This document shows, piece by piece, positions 1-6,853 of a stretch of 48,388 bases of DNA. Under the pieces are notes generated by a model. The model did not search any database. It was not told the DNA's origin and was given only the letters and a program-made list of their open reading frames with translations. Where the stretch lies: NCBI GenBank assembly GCA_030430155.1, contig JAUIFV010000013.1:1-48388 (forward strand), written 5' to 3'. Position numbers and translations under genes: made by a program. The stretch's first letter is position 1. The number at the start of each line of letters is the position of its first letter. This DNA is from Gammaproteobacteria bacterium. Its GTDB lineage: Bacteria; Pseudomonadota; Gammaproteobacteria; Xanthomonadales; SZUA-5.

Positions 1-118
1 CCCTGATACGTCGTTGCTCGTCGCAGCCATAGGCAAAGCTATGCCTTGCTCCTCGCGCCTAGTCTCAGACCAAAATCCATCTGAACGTGTTCAACTTAAT
101 TTGGGGACACCACACTAG
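1..118 (-). repeat. Dispersed repeat with CTAGTGTGGTG end, cut by the window edge
   Basis: Read on the minus strand, this block starts with CTAGTGTGGTG at 118. It continues with GTTGAACACGTT, then CTGAGAC-AGGCG, a short central palindrome around the word catagc/gctatg, and a segment rich in CGACGA and CAACG. The same words occur in the same order at 11250-11415 on the plus strand, so the two are copies of one dispersed non-coding element. The far end of this copy lies outside the window. No open frame of its own was recognised. A MITE-like or palindromic intergenic element is likely. Confidence 0.7.
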
Positions 119-172
119 CTGGCCCTTGGCGCCGTTGATCGCGCGCGTGCGTGGCGCGCGTCGCCAGCGATG

Positions 173-991
173 CTACTGACGCACCTTCACCGAAATATCG
201 ACGCCGCCACGGCGAGCGGGGTTGAGCTGAACGCCATAGGATTCACTTCTACCGCAGCCACGCACCGTCCAGGTCTCTTCGGCGTAGCGAACATTGCCGG
301 CACCATCATGTTCGACCTCATCGACGGCCATGTGTACGCGTTCGATGGGGCAGTTGAAGCTGGACTCAAAGGCCAGCGCGACGTGGAAATAGACGTCCTG
401 GCGCAGCTGATGGTCGGCGGTGGTTTTGCCGCTGAACTGCGGTGCTGAGCGCGGGCGTTCGTCGGACCGCTCAGTGCCCGGACCGGCTGGGCGAACATCG
501 GTGGCCGGCTGCAGTCGCCATTGCGCGCTCCACCACCCCGGCCGGATCTCGCCGAGTTCCAGTCGCCCCTGCTCGACGTGCAGGTAGGTCTGCAGCCAGC
601 GATTGCGCAAGCGCACGAACTCGGCGCCCTGGACCGGCTCAATGATCCACATCGCGCTCCACCAGCCCGGCTGGATCTCGCCCATTTCCAAATGCCGTCG
701 CTCGGCGTGCAGATACTGCCAGCTGTCGCGATTGCGTAGCCGCACGTAGGCATCGGCGCCGGGCACTGGATCGATCCACCAGCGGGCGCTGCGCCATTCG
801 GGTTGGAATTCGCCGGAGCTGATGCCGCCGCCCTCGACGTGTAGCGCCTGGTTGGGTTTCCAGCGATTGAGGATGTGCAGCGAATCGTCGGCCAGGACCG
901 CGGAGCTGGCCAGGAGCATGCAGAGCATGCAGGCCCAGGACAGCGCAGTCGGTGTGGTCATTCCCATTGCGGTTCGCGATGCGTAAGTCAT
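173..991 (-). CDS. Secreted triple-repeat protein, beta-trefoil-like (unknown function)
   Basis: The 272-residue product starts with a signal peptide (hydrophobic stretch at about 17-35, cleavage near AVLA-DD). Three imperfect repeats of about 40 residues follow at 38-76, 82-120 and 124-162. Each has the pattern L-R-N-R-W, then YLHVE, a short turn, G-E-I-x-P-G-W-W-S-A-x-W and E-P. Three such units would make one beta-trefoil, as in ricin-B or fascin-type domains; this is an inference from the periodicity. A C-terminal region (195-272) has two cysteines, C214 and C246, that could form a disulfide. The ATG at 991 is preferred to the GTG at 997 because GGGAG lies at good spacing before it. The family was not recognised. 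Export to the periplasm or outside and a carbohydrate- or surface-binding role are plausible only. Confidence 0.7.
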   Translation of the reverse strand: MTYASRTAMGMTTPTALSWACMLCMLLASSAVLADDSLHILNRWKPNQALHVEGGGISSGEFQPEWRSARWWIDPVPGADAYVRLRNRDSWQYLHAERRHLEMGEIQPGWWSAMWIIEPVQGAEFVRLRNRWLQTYLHVEQGRLELGEIRPGWWSAQWRLQPATDVRPAGPGTERSDERPRSAPQFSGKTTADHQLRQDVYFHVALAFESSFNCPIERVHMAVDEVEHDGAGNVRYAEETWTVRGCGRSESYGVQLNPARRGGVDISVKVRQ

Positions 992-1073
992 CGGCACTCT
1001 CCCGCTGTCATCTGGACCCTAGGCCCAATGTTCTTGGCCCTGGGCGTTTTGCTCCGGATCGTCGCATCAGGGG

Positions 1074-1100
1074 CATCGCTTGCAAGCAAGCTCCTACAGG
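1074..1100 (-). repeat. REP-like motif (GTAGGAGCTTGCTTGC type)
   Basis: Read on the minus strand this gives GTAGGAGCTTGCTTGCAAG, a variant of the GTAGGAGCG(A/T)GCTTGC motif seen again at 16243, 16445 and 24240-24345. No REP-associated transposase is present in the window. Confidence 0.5.
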
Positions 1101-1128
1101 TGAGCGGCGAGTCACGGCGTTCCACCGC

Positions 1129-1156
1129 TGGGCCCTGGGCCCTTTGCCCTGGGCCC
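1129..1156 (-). repeat. Four-heptad GGGCCCA array
   Basis: Four adjacent 7-bp units with no spacer. In minus-strand reading they are GGGCCCA, GGGCAAA, GGGCCCA and GGGCCCA. The second unit departs from consensus, as in most arrays of this family in the window. Confidence 0.85.
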
Positions 1157-1217
1157 TCGCATCAGAGGGGCATCGCCTGCAGGCCAAAAGAGCGGCTCCG
1201 CCGAACCATTCCGCCAC

Positions 1218-1245
1218 TGGGCCCTGGGCCCTGATCCCTGGGCCC
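1218..1245 (-). repeat. Four-heptad GGGCCCA array
   Basis: Minus-strand units are GGGCCCA, GGGATCA, GGGCCCA and GGGCCCA. It lies in the same orientation as the array at 1129-1156 and shares its design of a degenerate second heptad. The flanking sequences differ between the two. Confidence 0.85.
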
Positions 1246-1287
1246 TGCAAGCAAAGCGGGCGGCAACCGCCGCCCGCTTGGCTAGCC

Positions 1288-4200
1288 CTACTGACAAATC
1301 GCCTTAGGCTCGGTCGGACCAACCACCACGAAGCGCTGAATCATCTTGGTCTGGGTCACGCCGTCCACGGTGTAGGTGAACTCGGCGTTCTCGCCGTCGA
1401 TGAAGCGCAGGCTGCCGTTGCCGATCTCCGGCACCGGGAAGGTGGTCGCGGCCATGCCGTTGATGTCGACGATGGAGGTGCCGGACTGCGGCCGCTGCAT
1501 GGGACCGGCAAAGCTGCCGTCTTCCTGACGCCGCCAGGGGGTGCCGCTGATCCACTGGTCTCGTCCGCCCTCGCCGTAGGTGTACCAGAGGATGAAGATC
1601 ACATCGCCCTGGTGGGACACGGTCAGACCCCAACCGGACTCGGAGCTGTTCCACCACAGATCGGAGTAGTTGGTGGCCCCGGCGCGGGATTCGGTGGTGC
1701 CGACGCAGGTCGGTGCCGGATCGGCAAAGGTGAAGCGCTGCAGCTGTTTGCTTTGCATGGCGTCGAAGCCGCCGGCATTCAAGGTGTAGTTCAGGGTCAA
1801 GCCGCCGTTGCCGTCGAAGACCATCTCGCCGGTGCCGATCTCGGTAATCGCGGTTTGCGCGACCATCCCGTTGATCATCTGGAAGGGGGTGCCGGCGGTG
1901 CGGTAGATCGGCCCGGAGAAGGTGCCCGCGGACTGTTCGGTGGCCTGCACGAACAGCCACATCGGCAGGCCGTCGGCGGCGTAGGTGTACCAGGTGCCGA
2001 AGGCGTTGTTGCCCTGGTGCAGCACGTTGTAGCCCCAGCCGCCTTCGGCGGCGTTGAAGTACACGTAGCTGTAGTTGACCGTGCCCGCCGGCGGTGTGCC
2101 GGTGCCGTCCAGCGCGGTGGTCCACACGCTGCGTCCAAAGGTGGCCGCGGCCAGGGTGTTGGTATTGCCATTGGCCGCCAGCCAGATCACCGGGGCGTTG
2201 GGGATGCCGTTACCCATCCGCGCCCAGCCGCCACCGCCGCTGGTGCTGATGTACACGCCCACATCGGTGCCGACGTAGACCTCATCGGGCATCCCGGGGC
2301 GCAGCACCACCGCGTTGGCCGGGGAATCGGGCAGGTTGTCGCTGACGTTGCTCCAGCTCGATCCGCCGTCGGTGCTCTTGAACACGTGTCCGGGGGCATC
2401 GGGGGTGGCGGAGTTGAAGCCGGAATAGGTCACGTAGACGATGTTGGGGTCGGTGGGATGCACCGCCACGTGAGTGGCATAGCGACCGGGCAAGGGCGCG
2501 GCGTTGACCGCGGTGGGCATACCGCTGTTGACCCGGGCCACGGTGCCGTCCGAACCGACCACGTAGATCACGCTGGCGTCGCTGGGCGCTACCGCGATGC
2601 CGGTGATCGCCGAGCCCTCGCCTGTGGTGATGGCGCCGGTGAAGGGGGTGAAGTTGGCGCTGGCGTCGGTTGTCCGGTAGAGCCGGTTGGTGCCGCCGTA
2701 GATGGTCTGCGGGTTGCTGGGATCGAGCACGAAGGGGGCGATGAACTGCACCGGATCGCCTTCGGGCTTGAACAGATCGACGAAGGTGGCGCCGCCGTCG
2801 GTGGACTTGGCGATGGCCAGCTGGGTGGTGGAGGTGTAGACGATCTGCGGATTGTTCGGATCGATGGCGGTAAAGCCGCCGTCACCGCCGAAGACCTCGT
2901 TCCAGGTGGTGGAGTCGGTGCGGCGCAGGGTGCCGTTGTCCTGGTTGCCGGTGATCATCACGTTGGCATCGGTGGGGTGCAGCGACAGGTGATAGGGCTG
3001 CAGGGTGCCCAGGGTCTGGTTGATCGAGGTCCAGGTGGCGCCGGCATCGACCGAGCGCCACACGCCGCCGTCGTTGCCGTTGTAGACCACGCCCTGCTGG
3101 GTGGGGTCATAGGTGACCATGTGGTGATCGACGTGCAGGTTCTTCGGCGTGGCGGCGCCGTCGGTGGAGCGGTAGGCGCCGATGCCGGCGAAGATCACGT
3201 CCATCGGATCGAAGGGGTTGACCGCGATCTCGTTGTCGTAACTGCACTGCGATTCGCAGTAGGAGAAGGCGTTGCCCTGCGCGTTGGGGTCGGACGGCTT
3301 GGGGGTAATCCGCGGCTGACCGAACGTAGCGCCACCGTCGGTGCTGCTCTGGATGAAGATGTCCTCACCCTGATAGCCGCCCAGATAGACGTGCGAGCCG
3401 GACTTGGACAGGCCGATTTCCATCGAGTTGATGGCAGGACCGTTCAGCGCCGCGCCCACCAGGCTCCAGCTCTGGCCGCCGTCGGTGGACTTGTACAAGC
3501 CGTTGCCGTCGGCGTCGCTGATCGAGGAGTGGTACATGGTGTTGAAGTCGTCGGCCACCACGTCCAGATCAAAACAGCGGCTGGCGCGGATCTGGGTGAA
3601 GGTGGCGCCGCCGTCGGTGGAGCGATACACGCCGGTGCCGGCGTTGGCGGGCGGGATCTCTTGGGCGCGCGAACCGAAGTTGCCGTCGGTGGTGCACACC
3701 ACCAGCACGTCGGCGTTGGACGGATCGACCTTGATCCCGGCAAAGGCGGCGCGATTGAAGGTGTCGGCGCCGAGCACGCTCCAGCTGGCGCCGGCATCGC
3801 CGCTCTTGAGCAGACCGACGCTGTAGTAGGAGCCGTTGCCCTCGCCGGTGCCGGCGTAGACCACCTGCGGGTTGCTGGCCGCCACCGCCACCGCGCCTAT
3901 CGCCAGCGAGGGCTGGTTATCGGTCAGCGGGGTCCAGCTGCCGCCGGAATCATCGCTGCGCCACACGCCGCCGGTGGCCACGCCCAGGTAGATGCGATTG
4001 GCATTGGAGGGATCGATGGCGAAGGCGCGGACCCGGCCGCTTTGTCGGCCCCAGGCGGTCTGGGTGGTGTCAAAGCCGAGCGGGCCGACCGCGGTCCACT
4101 GGCTGTTGGCGCCGGCCTTGGGCACCGCCAGGGGCACCTTTTGCGCCTGCGCCCAGGCCTTGGCCCGCGCGCCGCGCGGAATTTCGTTGGCCGGATAGGC

Positions 4201-4389
4201 GCGCTGGCTGTAGAACCACTCGGCCCTGGCGCTGGGATTGTCCTTGGTACCGGCCGAACGCGGCTTGATGGCGCTGACGCCGTCAGCAGGACGCTCGCTC
4301 AGCTGCGCGCAGCCGGCGAGCAGCACGCTGGTGATCAATGCAGGTAGCGCCAGGCGGTTGAGCCGGGTTCCGAATCTTGTGGTTGGCAT
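1288..4389 (-). CDS. Asp-box (BNR/sortilin-type) beta-propeller lipoprotein with two C-terminal ESGWG-type repeats
   Basis: The 1033-residue product has a lipoprotein signal peptide: basic N-terminus, hydrophobic stretch 12-25 and lipobox LAGC with C27. It is therefore probably an outer-membrane or surface lipoprotein. The body carries about eleven Asp-box-like motifs (forms such as YRSTDGGATF, YKSTDGGQSW, WRSVDAGATW), typical of sialidase/VPS10-type beta-propellers. Two homologous repeats of about 120 residues end the protein (771-890 and 906-1025). Each opens with NYS-x-(V/L)-(Y/W)-x-N and (S/G)GWG, then HQG and WYTY. The longest frame would begin at 4641, but the ATG at 4389 follows a strong AGGAGG and opens directly onto the signal peptide. 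It is divergent from the CadC-like regulator at 4622. No glycosidase catalytic set was identified, so a binding or scaffold role is as likely as an enzyme. Confidence 0.85.
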   Translation of the reverse strand: MPTTRFGTRLNRLALPALITSVLLAGCAQLSERPADGVSAIKPRSAGTKDNPSARAEWFYSQRAYPANEIPRGARAKAWAQAQKVPLAVPKAGANSQWTAVGPLGFDTTQTAWGRQSGRVRAFAIDPSNANRIYLGVATGGVWRSDDSGGSWTPLTDNQPSLAIGAVAVAASNPQVVYAGTGEGNGSYYSVGLLKSGDAGASWSVLGADTFNRAAFAGIKVDPSNADVLVVCTTDGNFGSRAQEIPPANAGTGVYRSTDGGATFTQIRASRCFDLDVVADDFNTMYHSSISDADGNGLYKSTDGGQSWSLVGAALNGPAINSMEIGLSKSGSHVYLGGYQGEDIFIQSSTDGGATFGQPRITPKPSDPNAQGNAFSYCESQCSYDNEIAVNPFDPMDVIFAGIGAYRSTDGAATPKNLHVDHHMVTYDPTQQGVVYNGNDGGVWRSVDAGATWTSINQTLGTLQPYHLSLHPTDANVMITGNQDNGTLRRTDSTTWNEVFGGDGGFTAIDPNNPQIVYTSTTQLAIAKSTDGGATFVDLFKPEGDPVQFIAPFVLDPSNPQTIYGGTNRLYRTTDASANFTPFTGAITTGEGSAITGIAVAPSDASVIYVVGSDGTVARVNSGMPTAVNAAPLPGRYATHVAVHPTDPNIVYVTYSGFNSATPDAPGHVFKSTDGGSSWSNVSDNLPDSPANAVVLRPGMPDEVYVGTDVGVYISTSGGGGWARMGNGIPNAPVIWLAANGNTNTLAAATFGRSVWTTALDGTGTPPAGTVNYSYVYFNAAEGGWGYNVLHQGNNAFGTWYTYAADGLPMWLFVQATEQSAGTFSGPIYRTAGTPFQMINGMVAQTAITEIGTGEMVFDGNGGLTLNYTLNAGGFDAMQSKQLQRFTFADPAPTCVGTTESRAGATNYSDLWWNSSESGWGLTVSHQGDVIFILWYTYGEGGRDQWISGTPWRRQEDGSFAGPMQRPQSGTSIVDINGMAATTFPVPEIGNGSLRFIDGENAEFTYTVDGVTQTKMIQRFVVVGPTEPKAICQ

Positions 4390-4621
4390 GGCCGATCTCC
4401 TCCTGTGGAGCGGCAAATTCTCCAAATTCGCTCCATTACAGGCCTGATCAAACCCTGATTTAGTGCTGATGACGCGCTTGGCACACGCTGTAGCGCAGGA
4501 CCTGTAACGCACTGTTCCATTTGTGATGGTTTGTCTGCACCCGTATTGCCCGAGGTCTGGCTGAGTACAATTCTTCCAAGGCGGGCGTTGCGGGGCCGCC
4601 GACGTGTACAGGAAGCATGGG
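4390..4621. other. Divergent intergenic region (Asp-box lipoprotein / CadC-like regulator)
   Basis: A 232-bp spacer between two divergently transcribed genes that must hold both promoters. The ribosome binding site of the lipoprotein gene (AGGAGG, minus strand) is at about 4396-4402. AGGAAG for the regulator is at 4610-4615. No convincing operator palindrome was found by eye. Confidence 0.5.
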
Positions 4622-6784
4622 GTGAGTGCCACGGAAAGCACGCCAGCAGATCATTTTCGGTTCGGCCAATGGCAGTTTGACGCTGCGACCGGTGACCTGT
4701 CCGACGGCGCCGTCTGTTCGCGCTTGGAACCCCAGGTTGCCAAGCTACTCACCTATTTTCTCACTCACCAGAATGTGCTGAGCAGCCGCGACGATTTGAT
4801 CGCGGCGGTGTGGGATGGCCGCATCGTTTCCGACGACGCGATCAATCGCTGCATCTCCATCCTGCGCCACACGCTGACGCCGGGCCAGAAAAACGCCTAC
4901 ATCGAGACGGTAGTGCGCAGGGGCTTCATCAGCCATTTTCCCGCCCCGGACCCCGATCCACAGGGGAATCCGGAGCCGGAACCGGCTGCCGACCGCACCG
5001 AGCCGGTCAGCCATGTGCCCTGGCATGTCCGCAAGGGCATCGCCGCGGCTCTGGCCATGCTGGGGCTGCTCTTCGTATTGGGCTATGCGTGGTTCGGAGA
5101 TCGCCCTGCGCTGCAGCCAGCAAGTGGCAGCCCGCCAGCGCAGACGGATGCGCCAGTGGTCGCAGTGCTGCCATTTGCCCACTCGGATTTCGCCGGCGAC
5201 GGCGCGTTCTTCGCCAACGGGGTGCACGATGATCTGCTGACCCAGCTGGCGCAGATCGAGTCGATTCGGGTGATCTCCAGAACCTCAATGCTCGAGTACC
5301 GGGACACCGATCGCAGCATTGCCGAAATCGGTCAGGACCTTGGCGCCGATGCGATCCTGGAAGGCAGCGTACAGCGTGTCGGCGACCAGTTCCGGATCAA
5401 TGTGCAGCTGATCGATGTGCAATCTGATACCCATCTATGGGCCGACCGCTACGACAGGGAGCTGCTGCCGGCGCAGATTTTCCAAGTGCAAACGGAGATT
5501 GCCAGCGCCATTGGCAAAGCCCTGCAGGTGACCCTGAGCGCCGAGGATTCCGGCCAGCTGGCGGCGTTGCCGACCGCCAATATGGCGGCATATCGGGCCT
5601 ACCACGAGGCGATGACCGCTCGCGACAGGGTCAGCGTCAACGCGCCCGAGTATCTTTCCGGTCTGGAACGGGCGGTGAGCTTGGACCCCGAATTCACCCG
5701 CGCCTGGGTGCATCTGGTCGGCCATCTTTGCTATCAGAATTTCTCCAGTCACGACCCTCAGTCCATTGCCCGCATTGAGGAGATCCTGGAGCTGATCCGG
5801 ACCCAGGCGCCCGATTCGGCCGACCTGTGGACGGCGCAGGCCTATTACACCTACTACGTACTAAGGGACTACGAACAGGCTTATGACCTGGTCAAGCGCG
5901 CTCACCTCATGCGGCCCAGCGATGAGCGCGTCGTCGAGCTGCGCTCATACATCGAGCGCCGTCTGGGCAACTTCCAGGCGCGGGTGGATTCGATACGCTT
6001 GTTGCGCAAGTTGGATCCCAGAAATCCGCTGTGGACGACGGTGCTGGCGATCAATCTAGGCCTGACTCATCAATACGCCGAGGCTCTGGCGACGCTGCGT
6101 GACTCCCGATTCGTGGATCGGCAGCAGAGTGTCCTGGCCAGCATGCTGCAAGTGCAAGAGCATGGTGACTTCGAGCGCTGGCGCGCCGAGTTGGATGCGC
6201 TGCACAGCGAGTACGGGGCTGCTTCGGTCACCGCGATGTGGTCGTCGCGCATCGCCTCGCGCGATTATGCAGGCGCGCTGGAGCTGCTGGACGGTCTGGG
6301 TTCGCTCAGCGGCTCGATCGATTTCCCAAGCGCCCCATTGAACGTCGAGATCATGCCACTGATCACTCAATGGCTGCTGGCTGACGGCGATCGCCTCCAA
6401 GCAGAGCTGGAACTGGCGCAGACCAGGCAGGATCGGGTCCTGAGCGGTGAGGATGATCCGCCGGACTATCAGCCCAATCTGGTACTGGCTTATGTCAGTG
6501 CCGCTACTGGCGATGTCGATCAAACCAGGCGACAGCTGCGGCTCTGGCGACGCGAGGTGATTACCGACAAGGCCGAGTACGCGCTGACCAGGCACTACGC
6601 CTGTCGGGCGTTGGGCATGGCCGCGGCCATGCCCGAGACGGTCCAGTGTTTGCGATCAGCACTGACCGAGCCCAGTCTGGCGACGCCGTTCATTGAGCCG
6701 CACTTGCCCTTCTACGAGGGCGTCCGAGGCGAGAAAGATTTTGCTGCTCTGCTGACCGAGACCGCCAGCAAGGATGCTGAATAG
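4622..6784 (+). CDS. CadC-like membrane transcriptional regulator with TolB/FlgO-like and TPR-type domains
   Basis: About 720 residues. The N-terminal 100 residues form an OmpR/CadC-type winged helix, with the usual ending (ISILRHTL, then an R-x-G-F turn near VVRRGF). A proline-rich linker leads to one transmembrane helix at about 138-158 (AALAMLGLLFVLGYAWF). The C-terminal side would be periplasmic. It begins with a domain at about 177-285 resembling the TolB N-terminal/FlgO fold (VAVLPF, then DAILEGSVQRVGDQFRI), followed by about 400 helical residues consistent with TPRs. The GTG at 4622, seven bases after AGGAAG, is preferred to an in-frame GTG at 4604. One-component regulators of this type sense an envelope signal and bind DNA directly. 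The hydrogenase gene 69 bp downstream and the divergent lipoprotein gene are natural candidate targets, by position only. Confidence 0.82.
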   Translation: MSATESTPADHFRFGQWQFDAATGDLSDGAVCSRLEPQVAKLLTYFLTHQNVLSSRDDLIAAVWDGRIVSDDAINRCISILRHTLTPGQKNAYIETVVRRGFISHFPAPDPDPQGNPEPEPAADRTEPVSHVPWHVRKGIAAALAMLGLLFVLGYAWFGDRPALQPASGSPPAQTDAPVVAVLPFAHSDFAGDGAFFANGVHDDLLTQLAQIESIRVISRTSMLEYRDTDRSIAEIGQDLGADAILEGSVQRVGDQFRINVQLIDVQSDTHLWADRYDRELLPAQIFQVQTEIASAIGKALQVTLSAEDSGQLAALPTANMAAYRAYHEAMTARDRVSVNAPEYLSGLERAVSLDPEFTRAWVHLVGHLCYQNFSSHDPQSIARIEEILELIRTQAPDSADLWTAQAYYTYYVLRDYEQAYDLVKRAHLMRPSDERVVELRSYIERRLGNFQARVDSIRLLRKLDPRNPLWTTVLAINLGLTHQYAEALATLRDSRFVDRQQSVLASMLQVQEHGDFERWRAELDALHSEYGAASVTAMWSSRIASRDYAGALELLDGLGSLSGSIDFPSAPLNVEIMPLITQWLLADGDRLQAELELAQTRQDRVLSGEDDPPDYQPNLVLAYVSAATGDVDQTRRQLRLWRREVITDKAEYALTRHYACRALGMAAAMPETVQCLRSALTEPSLATPFIEPHLPFYEGVRGEKDFAALLTETASKDAE

Positions 6785-6807
6785 CTGCGGCATTGCAGGC
6801 TCGGGCG

Positions 6808-6813
6808 TAGAAT
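6808..6813 (+). promoter_or_regulatory. Possible -10 box for the hydrogenase gene
   Basis: TAGAAT, preceded by GGGCG, lies 40 bp before the chosen ATG at 6854. No good -35 is seen at 16-18 bp, so the gene may instead be read through from the regulator upstream. Confidence 0.3.
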
Positions 6814-6853
6814 GGCGATGCCTCTCCCGGCTAGGCACCGGAGCGCCAGATTG

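Larger units (their letters stand above)
992..1287. other. Intergenic spacer with two GGGCCCA heptad arrays and a REP-like motif
   Basis: This gap separates the stop of the Asp-box lipoprotein gene from the start of the triple-repeat protein gene, both on the minus strand. It holds a REP-like motif at 1074-1100 (TTGCAAGCAAGCTCCTAC) and heptad arrays at 1129-1156 and 1218-1245. No gene was seen. Confidence 0.7.

Noticed and set aside
952-4347. A 1131-codon open frame on the plus strand opposite the Asp-box lipoprotein gene
   Set aside because: It is a GC-rich antisense shadow: composition is dominated by G, A, V and H from complementary codons, no domain is recognisable, and the minus frame has a lipoprotein signal and repeated Asp-boxes.
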